Part shown: piece after piece, positions 1-12,100 of the stretch | Numbering within the stretch: position 1 is the stretch's first letter | How the letters are laid out: each line of letters begins with the position of its first letter | Assembly (NCBI RefSeq): GCF_010994375.1 | Contig: NZ_WHMA01000002.1 | Location: 62,001 to 126,000, forward strand | DNA from: Halomonas sp. NO4 | GTDB lineage: Bacteria; Pseudomonadota; Gammaproteobacteria; Pseudomonadales; Halomonadaceae | Reading direction: 5' to 3' | Length of the DNA: 64,000 bases | Made by a program: the position numbers and the translations under genes | The notes under the pieces: model-generated | The model's database searches: none | Told to the model about the DNA's origin: nothing | The model's input: only the letters and a program-made list of their open reading frames with translations

Positions 1-1
1 G

Positions 2-3000
2 GTGCCCACCGACAACCGCGGCCTGGGGCGCACCGCGCTGGCGTCCGAGCCGGTGGTGATGCAGGCCTTCATCGCCCCCGAGACACCGCTGGCCCCCGAG
101 GCGCTGGATGTCGCCCTCTACGTACTGCGCTGCGAGATACAGAATCGCGTGCGCGACCAGGGGCTGGGCGGCGAGGGCGCCGAGCTCTTCTATCTCTGCA
201 GCCTCGATCGGCGCCGCATCGTCTACAAGGGGCTTTTGACCTGCGCCCAGTTGGCCAGCTACTACCCCGACCTGGGCGATGGGCGGGTGGAAAGCGCCCT
301 GGTGCTGGTGCACTCGCGCTTCTCCACCAACACCCTGGGCGCCTGGGAGCTGGCCCACCCCTACCGCACGCTGGTTCACAACGGCGAGTTCAACACCCTG
401 CGCGGCAACGTCAACTGGATGCGCGCCCGCGAGGCGCAGCTGGCGAGCCCGCGTTTCGGCGAGGCCATCGAGCGCATCAAGCCGGTTCTCGCCGAGGACG
501 AGCAGAGCGATTCCGCCGACTTCGACCACGTGCTGGAACTGCTGCTCGCTGGTGGGCGTTCACTACCCCATGCGCTGCGCCTGCTGATCCCCGAGGCCTG
601 GGAGAAAGATGCCGCCATGGCGCCGGAGCGCCGCGCCTTCTACGACTATCATGCCACCCTCATGGAGCCGTGGGACGGGCCGGCGCTGGTGGTGGCCACC
701 GACGGCGAGAGCGTGGGCGCGGTCATCGACCGCAACGGCCTGCGTCCCTGCCGCTACTGCGTGACCCGCGACGACACCCTGATCATGGCCAGCGAGTCCG
801 GCACCCTGGACACCCCGGTCGACGATATTGTCACGCAGGGGCGACTCAGACCCGGCCAGCTGCTGCTCGCCGATACCCGCGAGGGGCGCCTGGTGCCCGA
901 GGCGGAGGTCTTCGATCGCCTGACCCGCGCCGCGGCCTACGGCGACTGGCTGGCCCGCCACCGAGTGGCGCTCGCCGATCTCGCCGCGGCTGCCCCGGAA
1001 CCGGCCATCGAACCGCTCGACTCGGCTACGCTGGATGCCCACCAGTGCGCCTTCGGCTACACCCTGGAAGGGCTTCGCGTTCTGCTCGGCCCCATGGCCG
1101 AGTCCGGCAAGGATCCGCTGGGGGCGATGGGCAACGACACCCCGCTGGCGGCCCTCTCGGCGCATCGCAAGCCGCTCTTCGCCTACTTCCACCAGCTATT
1201 CGCCCAGGTGACCAATCCGCCGCTGGACTACCTGCGTGAGGCGCTGGTCACCTCGCTAACAACCCACCTCGGCGCCCAGCAGAACCTGCTCGTCGAGACG
1301 CCCGAGCACTGCCGGCGCCTGCGCCTCGACAGCCCTATCCTCGACGACCGTGAGTTCGCCACCCTGGCCGCCCTCGATCGCGACGGGCTGGTGGCACGCA
1401 CGCTCGACACCACCCATCCACCGGGCGAGGGCCTGGCCGCGGTGATCGCTCGCCTGCGCCGCGAGGCCGAGGCCGCCGTGGACGCCGGCGCCACCCTGCT
1501 GGTGCTCGACGACCGGCGCGTGGGGCCCGAGCGCGTGGCGGTGCCGTCGCTGCTTGCCGTGGGCGCCGTCCACCACGGCCTGATTCGCGCCGGCAAGCGC
1601 ACCCGCGCTTCGCTGGTGTTGGCCAGCGGCGAGCCCTACGCCGTGCACCATGTCTGCACCCTGTTCGGCTACGGTGCCGATGCGCTCTATCCGTGGCTCG
1701 GCTATCGCAGCCTGGAGCGGTTGCAGTTCGAAGAGGCGCTGCGCGAGGTGGCGTCGCCCGAGGCGGCGTGTCATGCCTACCGGGCGGCCCTCGAGGACGG
1801 CCTGCTCAAGGTGATGGCCAAGATGGGCATCTCCACCCTGGAGAGCTACAAGGGCGCGCAGGTCTTCGAGTGCATCGGCCTTGACAGAGAGCTGGTCGAC
1901 GACTGCTTCGCCGGCACCCCGGCGCACCTCTACGGAGTGGGGCTCGACACCCTCGCGGAAGAGGCGGAACAGGCCCACACCGTGGCCTACAGCCAGCGCA
2001 TCGCCGGCAGCCTCCAGCTGCGCCAGGGCGGCGATTTCTACTGGCGCCGCGACGGCGAGTGGCACCAGTGGAACCCGAGCACCATCGGCTACCTGCAGCA
2101 GGCGGCGCGCCAGAACGACGCTGCCAGCTACCGACGCTTCGCCGAACTCGCCAACGCCCCGACTCCCAGCCTGCAGACCCTGCGCGGCCTGCTCGCCTTC
2201 GATGTCGAGGTGGAGGACGGAGCGTCGCGCGCCATTCCCCTCGACCAGGTCGAGCCGGTGGAGGCGATCCTGCCGCGCTTCGGCACCGGCTCGATGTCCT
2301 TCGGGGCGCTCTCCCGGGAGGCTCACGAGGCCATGGCCGTGGCCATGAACCGCATCGGCGGCAAGGCCGGCAGCGGCGAGGGAGGCGAGCAGGTCGAGCG
2401 CTTCGGCACCGAGGCGGAAAACTCCATGAAGCAGTGCGCTTCGGGGCGCTTCGGGGTCACCGCCCACTACCTGGCCAACGCCCGTCAGATCGAGATCAAG
2501 ATGGCCCAGGGCGCCAAGCCGGGGGAGGGTGGCGAGCTGCCGGGCGGCAAGGTCGACGAAGCCATCGCCGAGGTGCGCTTCACGGTGCCCGGGGTGGGGC
2601 TGATCTCGCCGCCGCCGCATCACGACATTTACTCCATCGAGGACCTGGCGCAGCTGATCCACGATCTCAAGTGCGCCAACCCCGACGCCGAGATTCACGT
2701 CAAGCTGGTCTCCAAGGCCAATGTCGGCACCATCGCCGCCGGGGTGGCCAAGGCGCGCGCCGATGCGGTGCTGATCTCCGGCGATGCCGGCGGCACCGGG
2801 GCGGCCAAGAAGACCTCGATCAAGCACACCGGCACGCCCTGGGAGCTGGGTCTCGCCGAGACCCATCGCGTGCTGATGGCCAACGACCTGCGCTCGCGGA
2901 TCAGCGTACGCGTCGACGGCGGCATGAAGACCGGTCGCGACGTGGCGATCGCTGCCCTGCTGGGGGCCGAGGAGTTCGGCTTCGGCACCGCGCCCATGGT

Positions 3001-4171
3001 GGTGGTGGGCTGCCTGCTGCTGCGAAAGTGTCACTGCAACACCTGCTCGGTGGGGGTAGCGACCCAGGATCCCGAACTGCGCGCCCGTTTCGACGGCGCC
3101 CCCGAGCACATCGTCACCTACCTGCGCTTCGTCGCCGAGGAGCTGCGCGAGATCATGGCCGAACTGGGCTTCACCACGGTCCGCGAGATGATCGGGCGCG
3201 TCGACCGGCTGCGCCGGCGCGAGGTGGCCCACCCGCGCGGTATCGACCTCGATGTCAGCGAGCTGCTCGCCGGCGTGACCTCGGACGACACGCCCTACCA
3301 GGTGCGCGCGCAGAACCACCAGCTCGACGACAAGCTCGACCAGCGCTTGATCGCCGAGGCGGCGCCGGCGCTCGAGCGCGGCGAGGCGGTGCGCCTCGAG
3401 GCGTCGGTGTGCAACCGCGACCGCAGCGTCGGCACGTTGCTGTCATCGGCGCTGGTCAATCGCTGCGGCGCCCACCTGCCGCCCGACGACACCCTGGAGG
3501 TGCGACTGACCGGCACCGCCGGCCAGAGCTTCGGCGCCTTCGTCGCCCGTGGCATCAGCCTGCACCTCACCGGCGAGGCCAACGACTACGTCGGCAAGGG
3601 GCTCTCGGGCGGGCGGCTCAGCGTGCGTACTCCGCCAGCGGCCGGCTTTGCAGCCGACGACAACGTCATCATCGGCAACGTGGCACTGTTCGGCGCCACC
3701 AGTGGCGAGGCCTACGTCAATGGCCTGGCCGGCGAGCGCTTCTGCGTGCGCAACTCCGGGGCGCTGGCCGTGGTGGAGGGCGTCGGCGACCACGGCTGCG
3801 AATACATGACCGGCGGGGTGGCGCTGATCCTCGGCCCCTGCGGCAAGAACTTCGCCGCCGGCATGAGCGGCGGCGAGGCCTACCTGCTCGACGAAGCCGG
3901 TGACCTTGCCGAGCGCATCAACCCTGATCGTGTCGGCCTTGAAGCGGTGACGGCACAGCGCGACATCGCCCTGGTCCAGCGCCTGCTGGAGAACCACCTG
4001 GCCTATACGGGAAGCCGCCGCGCGGCGGCATTGCTCGACGATTGGCCTGCTGCCGTGCAGACGCTGGTCAAGGTGGTGCCCGAGGCCTATGCCGAGGTGG
4101 TGAACCGTGAGCTCGCCCGCGGGCGCGACATCCGCGTCGTCCCGCCGGCGCCGGCCCGGGAGGTGGCCTGA
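2..4171 (+). CDS. gltB: glutamate synthase large subunit, 5' end outside window
   Basis: Alpha subunit of NADPH glutamate synthase (GOGAT), which transfers the amide nitrogen of glutamine to 2-oxoglutarate in the cytoplasm. 1389 residues are visible against about 1480-1500 in the family, so roughly the first 100, including the N-terminal catalytic cysteine, lie upstream of the window. Seen in order: the rest of the class II amidotransferase domain (HSRFSTNTLGAWELAHP near visible residue 104, then NGEFNTLRGN), the central domain, the FMN-binding barrel (GGTGAAKKTSIKHTGTPWE near 930), the 3Fe-4S cysteines (CHCNTCSVG near 1010) and the C-terminal glycine-rich beta-helix. The stop overlaps the gltD start by one base, so the two subunits are translated as a pair. 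Confidence 0.97.
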   Translation: MPTDNRGLGRTALASEPVVMQAFIAPETPLAPEALDVALYVLRCEIQNRVRDQGLGGEGAELFYLCSLDRRRIVYKGLLTCAQLASYYPDLGDGRVESALVLVHSRFSTNTLGAWELAHPYRTLVHNGEFNTLRGNVNWMRAREAQLASPRFGEAIERIKPVLAEDEQSDSADFDHVLELLLAGGRSLPHALRLLIPEAWEKDAAMAPERRAFYDYHATLMEPWDGPALVVATDGESVGAVIDRNGLRPCRYCVTRDDTLIMASESGTLDTPVDDIVTQGRLRPGQLLLADTREGRLVPEAEVFDRLTRAAAYGDWLARHRVALADLAAAAPEPAIEPLDSATLDAHQCAFGYTLEGLRVLLGPMAESGKDPLGAMGNDTPLAALSAHRKPLFAYFHQLFAQVTNPPLDYLREALVTSLTTHLGAQQNLLVETPEHCRRLRLDSPILDDREFATLAALDRDGLVARTLDTTHPPGEGLAAVIARLRREAEAAVDAGATLLVLDDRRVGPERVAVPSLLAVGAVHHGLIRAGKRTRASLVLASGEPYAVHHVCTLFGYGADALYPWLGYRSLERLQFEEALREVASPEAACHAYRAALEDGLLKVMAKMGISTLESYKGAQVFECIGLDRELVDDCFAGTPAHLYGVGLDTLAEEAEQAHTVAYSQRIAGSLQLRQGGDFYWRRDGEWHQWNPSTIGYLQQAARQNDAASYRRFAELANAPTPSLQTLRGLLAFDVEVEDGASRAIPLDQVEPVEAILPRFGTGSMSFGALSREAHEAMAVAMNRIGGKAGSGEGGEQVERFGTEAENSMKQCASGRFGVTAHYLANARQIEIKMAQGAKPGEGGELPGGKVDEAIAEVRFTVPGVGLISPPPHHDIYSIEDLAQLIHDLKCANPDAEIHVKLVSKANVGTIAAGVAKARADAVLISGDAGGTGAAKKTSIKHTGTPWELGLAETHRVLMANDLRSRISVRVDGGMKTGRDVAIAALLGAEEFGFGTAPMVVVGCLLLRKCHCNTCSVGVATQDPELRARFDGAPEHIVTYLRFVAEELREIMAELGFTTVREMIGRVDRLRRREVAHPRGIDLDVSELLAGVTSDDTPYQVRAQNHQLDDKLDQRLIAEAAPALERGEAVRLEASVCNRDRSVGTLLSSALVNRCGAHLPPDDTLEVRLTGTAGQSFGAFVARGISLHLTGEANDYVGKGLSGGRLSVRTPPAAGFAADDNVIIGNVALFGATSGEAYVNGLAGERFCVRNSGALAVVEGVGDHGCEYMTGGVALILGPCGKNFAAGMSGGEAYLLDEAGDLAERINPDRVGLEAVTAQRDIALVQRLLENHLAYTGSRRAAALLDDWPAAVQTLVKVVPEAYAEVVNRELARGRDIRVVPPAPAREVA

Positions 4172-5652
4172 TGGACGAGAACCATCCCGACGGTTTCCTC
4201 AAGCACCCACGCGCGCCCATCGGCAAGCGCGACCCACGCGAGCGCATCGGCGACTACCGCGAGATCTATGCGCCGAGCTGGCGCGAAGAGCATCTGCGCG
4301 AGCAGGGCGAGCGCTGCATGGACTGCGGTGTGCCCGCCTGCATGGGCGGCTGCCCCATCGGCAACCTGATTCCGGACTGGAACGACCTGGTGCATCGCGG
4401 CCGCTGGCGCGAGGCGCTCGACCGCCTGCACGCCACCAACAACTTCCCCGAGTTCACCGGCTACACCTGCCCGGCACCCTGCGAGCCGGCCTGCACGCTC
4501 GCCTACAACGCCGACGCCGTGGCCATCAAGAGCCTCGAGCGGGCGATCGTCGACCGTGGCTGGGAGCAGGGCTGGATTCGCCCCGAACCGCCGGCGCGGC
4601 GCACCGGCAAGCAGGTCGCCGTGGTGGGTAGCGGGCCGGCGGGGCTCGCCTGTGCGCAGCAGCTCAACCGCGCCGGCCATGCGGTGACGGTCTTCGAGCG
4701 CGACGAGGCGCTGGGCGGGCTGATGACCCTGGGCATCCCCGACTTCAAGTTCGCCAAGTCTCAGGTCGAGCGGCGCCTTGAGCAGCTGCGCGGCGAAGGC
4801 ATTGCTTTTCGCACCGGCGTCGAGGTGGGCCGCGACCTCACGCTCACCGAGCTGCGCGGACGCTTCGACGCGGTATGCCTGGCGACCGGCGCCCAGGCGC
4901 ACCGCGACGTGCAGGTGCCGGGGCGCGAGCTGGCCGGCATCCACTTCGGCATGACCTACCTCACCGCCGAGAACCGCCGCCAGGCGGGGCGGGAAGGGGC
5001 CATGATCGACGCGCGGGACAAGCGGGTGGTGGTGCTCGGCGGCGGCGATACCGGTGCCGACTGCGTGGCCACGGCGCACCGCCAGGGGGCGGCGGACGTG
5101 GCGCAGATCAGCGTGCGCGACCAGCCGCCGCTGTCGCGCCCCGCCGACAACCCCTGGCCCTGGCAGCCGCGCACCTTCGAGCAGACCTACGCCCTGGAGG
5201 AGGGTGGCCGGGCGCTCTACGCGCTGGATGTCACCGCCTTTGTCGACGAGAATGGCGACGGCGCCGTGGACGCGCTCAGCGCCGAGCGCGTGCGCTGGAC
5301 CCTCGATGAGCAGGGGCGGCGCGTCGACAAGACGGTGCTCGAGGCGGACATCCGCCTGCCCGCCGAGCTGGTGCTGATCGCCATCGGCTTTGCCGGCACC
5401 GAGGGGCAGCGGCTGGGCGAGCAGGGCGTGGTGCTGAGCCAGCGTGGCCTGCTCGCTGCCGACGCGACCATGATGACCGAGCTCGATGGCGTCTTCGCCA
5501 CCGGTGACGCTCGCCGCGGGGCCTCGCTGGTGGTCTGGGCGATCGGTGAGGGGCGCGACGCCGCCCGCCACATCGACCGCTACCTGATGGGCGACTCGCG
5601 GCTGCCGCCGAGCCTCGAGACGCTGACGCCGCCCACCGATGACGAGCGCTGA
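4171..5652 (+). CDS. gltD: glutamate synthase small subunit
   Basis: Beta subunit of GOGAT (493 aa, normal length). It takes electrons from NADPH through FAD and passes them to the large subunit. The N-terminus carries the cysteine cluster typical of the family (CMDCGVPACMGGC around residues 50-60, a second set near CPAPCEPAC). Two Rossmann motifs follow: VVGSGPAGLACAQQL near 152 for FAD and VVLGGGDTGADCV near 287 for NADPH. The ATG overlaps the gltB stop (TGATG). Downstream lies only a 60-bp gap before the convergent recQ, with no clear terminator. Confidence 0.97.
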   Translation: MDENHPDGFLKHPRAPIGKRDPRERIGDYREIYAPSWREEHLREQGERCMDCGVPACMGGCPIGNLIPDWNDLVHRGRWREALDRLHATNNFPEFTGYTCPAPCEPACTLAYNADAVAIKSLERAIVDRGWEQGWIRPEPPARRTGKQVAVVGSGPAGLACAQQLNRAGHAVTVFERDEALGGLMTLGIPDFKFAKSQVERRLEQLRGEGIAFRTGVEVGRDLTLTELRGRFDAVCLATGAQAHRDVQVPGRELAGIHFGMTYLTAENRRQAGREGAMIDARDKRVVVLGGGDTGADCVATAHRQGAADVAQISVRDQPPLSRPADNPWPWQPRTFEQTYALEEGGRALYALDVTAFVDENGDGAVDALSAERVRWTLDEQGRRVDKTVLEADIRLPAELVLIAIGFAGTEGQRLGEQGVVLSQRGLLAADATMMTELDGVFATGDARRGASLVVWAIGEGRDAARHIDRYLMGDSRLPPSLETLTPPTDDER

Positions 5653-5712
5653 TGATCTCCTCTGCGCCCTGTCCCCGGCGCGGTATCAGCTTTCTCCGAT
5701 TGCAGGGTCGTT

Positions 5713-7665
<1,953 letters not shown>

Positions 7666-7693
7666 GGGATGGCACTCCCTGGCCATGGGGGGA

Positions 7694-8275
7694 ATGGTGA
7701 GCCTGCAACGACCCCGCGCATTCTCGCATATCGTCGGCTTCGACGACGGCCCCTTTCCCCGCGGGCATCGCGGGGAGGTGCCCGTCGTGGGCGCGGTCTA
7801 CTCGGGGCTTCGCCTCGAGGGCGTGCTCACCGGTCGAGTGCAGCGTGACGGCAGCGACGGTACGGGCGAGCTGGTGCGCCTGGTGCGCGACTCGAAATTC
7901 GCCGCCCACCTGCAACTGGTGCTGCTGCAGGGCATTGCCCTGGCCGGCTTCAACGTCATCGACGTGCCGCGGCTCGCCGCCGAGCTGGGGCTGCCGGTGC
8001 TGGTGGTGGCGCGCCGGGCGCCGCGCCGGGAGGCCATGCGCGACGCACTGCTGAACCACATCGCCGAGGGCGAAGGCAAGTGGGCGTCGATCGAGGCGCT
8101 GGGTCCCATGGAGCCGCTGGGCGGGGTCCATGTTCAGCGCTGGGGGCTCGACCGCGAGGAGGCGGCCGAGGTGCTGCGTGCCACGGCCGTCAACGGCGCG
8201 ATTCCCGAACCGTTGCGCGCCGCGCACTTGATCGCCGGCGCCCTGGCCACCGGGGAGAGCCGCGGTCGGACCTGA
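7694..8275 (+). CDS. DUF99 (endonuclease-V-like fold) family protein
   Basis: About 193 aa, matching the DUF99/UPF0215 family by pattern: HIVGFDDGPFPRG at the N-terminus, GAVYSGLRLEGVLTG, then VLLQGIALAGFNVIDV and LPVLVVARR. The family has the RNase H-like endonuclease V fold and is sometimes named endonuclease dU; the substrate here is not shown by the sequence. The aspartates in GFDDG and NVIDV would be the metal ligands by analogy. Start is uncertain: ATG 7685, ATG 7694 and GTG 7697 are all possible around a GGGGGGA stretch. Divergent from recQ, 28 nt away, so the two may share a control region; both could act on damaged DNA, which is inference. Confidence 0.85.
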   Translation: MVSLQRPRAFSHIVGFDDGPFPRGHRGEVPVVGAVYSGLRLEGVLTGRVQRDGSDGTGELVRLVRDSKFAAHLQLVLLQGIALAGFNVIDVPRLAAELGLPVLVVARRAPRREAMRDALLNHIAEGEGKWASIEALGPMEPLGGVHVQRWGLDREEAAEVLRATAVNGAIPEPLRAAHLIAGALATGESRGRT

Positions 8276-8365
8276 GCTGGAGGCGAAGGGGGCCGGCTTT
8301 CTACACTGAAACAAGAGACGCAACCCCACGGCTCAGGATTCACGGCTCACACGAGGGTGGCAACC

Positions 8366-9013
8366 ATGACCATTGCCGAGAGAGGTGTCGCGATCGAGCT
8401 GGCCGAGGCGACCCTGCAAGGGGATCTGCTGATGCCCGAGGGCGCCAACGGCATCGTGGTCTTTGCCCACGGCAGCGGCAGCAGCCGTTTCAGCCGACGC
8501 AACCAGCAGGTGGCCCGCTATCTCAGCGAGCAGGGGCTCGCCACGCTGCTCTTCGACCTGCTCACCCCCGAGGAGAACGTGATCGACGAGCGCACCCGCG
8601 AGCTGCGCTTCGACATCCCACTGATCGGGCGGCGCATGACCGGTGCGGTGGACTGGGTGGCCCGTGCCGAGGCGACCCGCGCGCTGCGCATCGGCCTGTT
8701 CGGCGCCAGCACCGGGGCAGCTGCCGCGCTGATCGCCGCCGCCGAGTGCCCCGAGAGCGTCGCCGCCGTGGTGTCGCGTGGCGGCCGGCCGGATCTCGCT
8801 GGCGAGGCGCTCGCGCGGGTGGCGGCCCCGACGCTACTGCTGGTGGGTGGCCAGGACGGTCCGGTGATCGAGCTCAACGAGCAGGCCCGGGCGCAGATGC
8901 ACGCCCCCTGCGAGCTCACCATCGTGCCCGGCGCTACCCACCTCTTCGAGGAGCCCGGCAAGCTCGAGGAAGTCCAGGAGCACGCCGCGGGCTTCTTCCT
9001 CGATCACCTGTGA
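8366..9013 (+). CDS. alpha/beta hydrolase, dienelactone-hydrolase-like
   Basis: About 215 aa with an alpha/beta hydrolase fold. Seen: oxyanion strand VVFAHGSGSSRFSRRN, nucleophile elbow GASTGAAAAL with Ser as nucleophile, acid residue in VGGQDGPV, and catalytic His in GATHLFEEPG. The HGSGSS-R-F-S-RRN pattern is typical of a small cytoplasmic subgroup that in many bacteria is fused to or next to a phosphoribosyltransferase; no such partner is here. No signal peptide, so cytoplasmic. ATG 8366 is preferred over GTG 8357 because GAGGGTGG lies just upstream. The natural ester or lactone substrate is unknown. Confidence 0.88.
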   Translation: MTIAERGVAIELAEATLQGDLLMPEGANGIVVFAHGSGSSRFSRRNQQVARYLSEQGLATLLFDLLTPEENVIDERTRELRFDIPLIGRRMTGAVDWVARAEATRALRIGLFGASTGAAAALIAAAECPESVAAVVSRGGRPDLAGEALARVAAPTLLLVGGQDGPVIELNEQARAQMHAPCELTIVPGATHLFEEPGKLEEVQEHAAGFFLDHL

Positions 9014-9148
9014 CTTCTCCATGCCCCTGCGGGCCTTGGTTGGCCGGCTTGGCCGGGGCTCGGTGTCCGTTGTGCCTGGCGTGCATGCCGCTGCGCCCTC
9101 TCTCTGGCAAGATAGGCGTTTCAGATGTCAAACCATCAAGGACGCGGC

Positions 9149-12100
9149 ATGGCCCACCTGTTACGTATCGTGATGATCCACGGCCACCTCGAGGGCGTGG
9201 TGGAGCTGAGTGTGGACGGCCACACCAACATCTGCGGCACCAACGCCTCGGGCAAGACCACCCTGCAGCGCCTGGTGCCGGTCTTCTACGGCGAGCTGCC
9301 CAACCGGGTGGTGCCCAAGACCCGCCTCAAGTTCGATGCCTTCTATCTGCCGCACCGCAACAGCTACTTGGTCTACGAGTATCGTCGCGAGGAGGGTGAC
9401 GTCTGCCAGGCGGTGCTGACCCGCAAGAGCGAGGGCGGGGTGGAGTACCGCTTCGTGGGTGCGCCCTACAGCCCCGAGGACTATCTGGTGGCGAGCGAGG
9501 CCGGTGTCAGCGCCCTGGACTACGCCCAGTGGGCCAACGGCCTGCGCCGCCAGGGAGTCACGGTGTCACCCAAGCTTGGCGCCACCTCGGAATACCGCTC
9601 GGTGATCCAGAACGATTTCACCCAGCACCACGGCAACAGCCGCGAGGGGCTGCGTCTGCGCCAGGTCGCCGCCCGCTTCAGCCTGGTCCGTCCCGGGCAG
9701 CGCATCCGCCACATGGAGAAACTGGTCTCGGCGGTGCACGCCAAGGAGGGCAAGATGGACACCCTCAAGACCATGCTGGCGGCGATCTTCGAGGAGGACG
9801 GCGTCGAGCTGCCGGTGACCCGTATCCGCAACACCAAGGCGCGGGAGTGGATTGCCCGCATGCGCCAGTCCATGCGCCTGGAGCCCTTGCAGCAGTCGCT
9901 GACCCGCCTGGAGAGCCTCGACCGCGAGATCGCCGACCTCGAGGCCGCGCTGTGGCAGCTCAGGCCCCAGCTCGAGGCCGACCGCCACCGAGCCGAGCGC
10001 AGCCGGACCGACCTCGAGGCGCAGATCAAGTCGCGCCAGCGCGACTTTCAGGCCCGTGAGCAGGCCTACCAGGAGACCCGCGACGCCTTGAACGACCGCG
10101 TCAGCGAGCTGGACAGCGAACTGGACAAGACCCGCGATGACCTGGATGACCTGCAGCGTCGCTTCGAGGAGTATGAAGCGGCCGACATGCCGGGCCTCGA
10201 ACAGGACCTGAAGGCGCTGCCCCAGTGGCGCGAGCAGCAACAACAGCTACGCGACCACCTCGACCTCATGGAGCAGGCGTTCAAGGAGAGCAAGGCCCGG
10301 CTGGAGGCGCGCCTGGTGGAGCTGGGCGACCTGCTCGAACAGCGTCGCGACGAGATCCAGGCGCTGATCGACGCCCTGGGCGAGGAGAAGGAGGCGTGCC
10401 GCGAGCAGCAGCGCGAGGCGGAAAGCCGCCTGGACGCCGACTACCAGGCTCGCCGCCAGTCGCTGGACGACGACTACCGCAGCCGCCTGGAACAGGGCAC
10501 CGCCCGGCTCTCCGAGCTCAAGGCCCAGCTCTCCCACAGTGCCCAGACCCCGGAAGAAGCGCGCGAGGCCGAGCAGGTTCAGGCACGCCTCGACCAGGCC
10601 CAGAGCGAGCAGAGCGCCGCGGCGGCCACCCTCGAGAGTGTGCGCGGCGAGCTCGACGAGCGTAAGCAGGAGCGGGAGGCCGCCGATCGCGAGCTGGAGC
10701 TGGCCCGAGCACAGCGCTCCCGGGCCGAGGCCCATCGCGACGCCCTGCTGCTTCAGCGCGACCCTGCCCAGGGCAGTCTGCGCCAATTCCTGCGCCACCA
10801 CCGCCCGGGCTGGGAGCAGAGTCTGGGCAAGGTGATCGCCCCAGAGCTGCTCGAGCGTCGTGACCTCGCCCCGCAGTTCAACGACGCCGCCAGCGACGAC
10901 CTCTATGGCCTGGCGCTGGACCTGGCCGCCATCGCGCTGCCCGACTACGCCCAGGACGAGGTCAGTCTGCTGGCCGAGATCGAGGCCGCCGAGGAGTCGC
11001 TGAACGCGGCCCAGGCCGCGGTTCAGGCGGCGGAAAAGGCCCTCAAGGTGCGCCATGAGCGCGTGCAGGAGGCTTCCGCACGTCTCGATCGCGCGCGCAG
11101 CGCAAGCCGCCGCGCCGCCGAGGAGGTGGAGTACGCCCTGCAGGCTCGCCGCCAGTGCCAGGAGCGCCAAGCCGCCGCGCAGAAGGCGCGCCAGAGCGCC
11201 CGCCGCGAGGCCCTCGAAGAGCAGGAGGCCGTGCAGCAGGCGCTGCGCGACGAGCAGCACCAGGCACTGGAAGCGCTCGCCGAGACCCACCGCGCCCAGC
11301 GCCTGGAGCTTACTGCCGACCACCAAGGCCGGCTTTCCAGCTTCGAGCAGCAGATTGCCCAGCACCGCCGCCAGCTCGCCGAACTCAAGGAGGAGAATCG
11401 CCGCCAGCGCGAGGAGCTGCAGGCTGCCTTCGATCGCGAGCTGGCAGAACAGGGCGTCGACACGCTGCGCCTTGGCGAGACCCGCTCACGCCTCGAGGCG
11501 CTGGGCAAGCGCATTCGCCAGACCGCCGATCGCCAGGATGAGTTGAGGGAGTACCGCCACTTCATGCGCGTAGAGTGGGGCGAGCGCAAGCCGCGCCTGG
11601 TGGAGAAGGAAGCCGAGCTCGCCCGTGAACGCCAGGCCGCCGAGCGCGAGCGCGAGCAGCACAAGGCCGACTTCCGCGCGGCCAGCAGCGAGCACCAGGC
11701 AGCGATCGGCGAGCTGAAGGGGCGCCGGGATGCCGAGCAGGCACTGGTCGAGACCCTGGCGCCGTTGCTCGACAAGCTCGAGTCCCTGGTGCTGGAGCCG
11801 GCGCCCGAGCCCCTCGGTGAGGCGCCGGGCGACGCTGACGAGCGCATCGAGCGGGCTCGCCAGGCGCTGGCGGACCACGCCCGGGGCCTCGACGAGCTGC
11901 GCCGCGGCTGCGAGAAGATCGAGGTCGATCTGGTCAAGGGCGCCAGCAGCGACTTTCAGGATGCCCTGGAGGCCGAGCGCGCCAAGCTCGAGGATTCGAG
12001 CCCGCGGCGTCTGCTGGCCGTGCTGCGCGACATGCTCCAACTCCTCGAGGGTCAGCAGCAGCAACTGCTGCAGGAGGGCCGCAACCTAAGCGATGACCTC

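Noticed and set aside
1256..3319. 687-codon open frame on the minus strand inside gltB
   Set aside because: High-GC shadow: it is antisense to a gene with clear family motifs and its translation is repetitive Gly/Ala/His-rich without domains.
8325..8352. Direct repeat CACGGCTCA twice, 14 bp apart, before the hydrolase gene
   Set aside because: Only two short copies, no symmetry with a promoter; could be chance.
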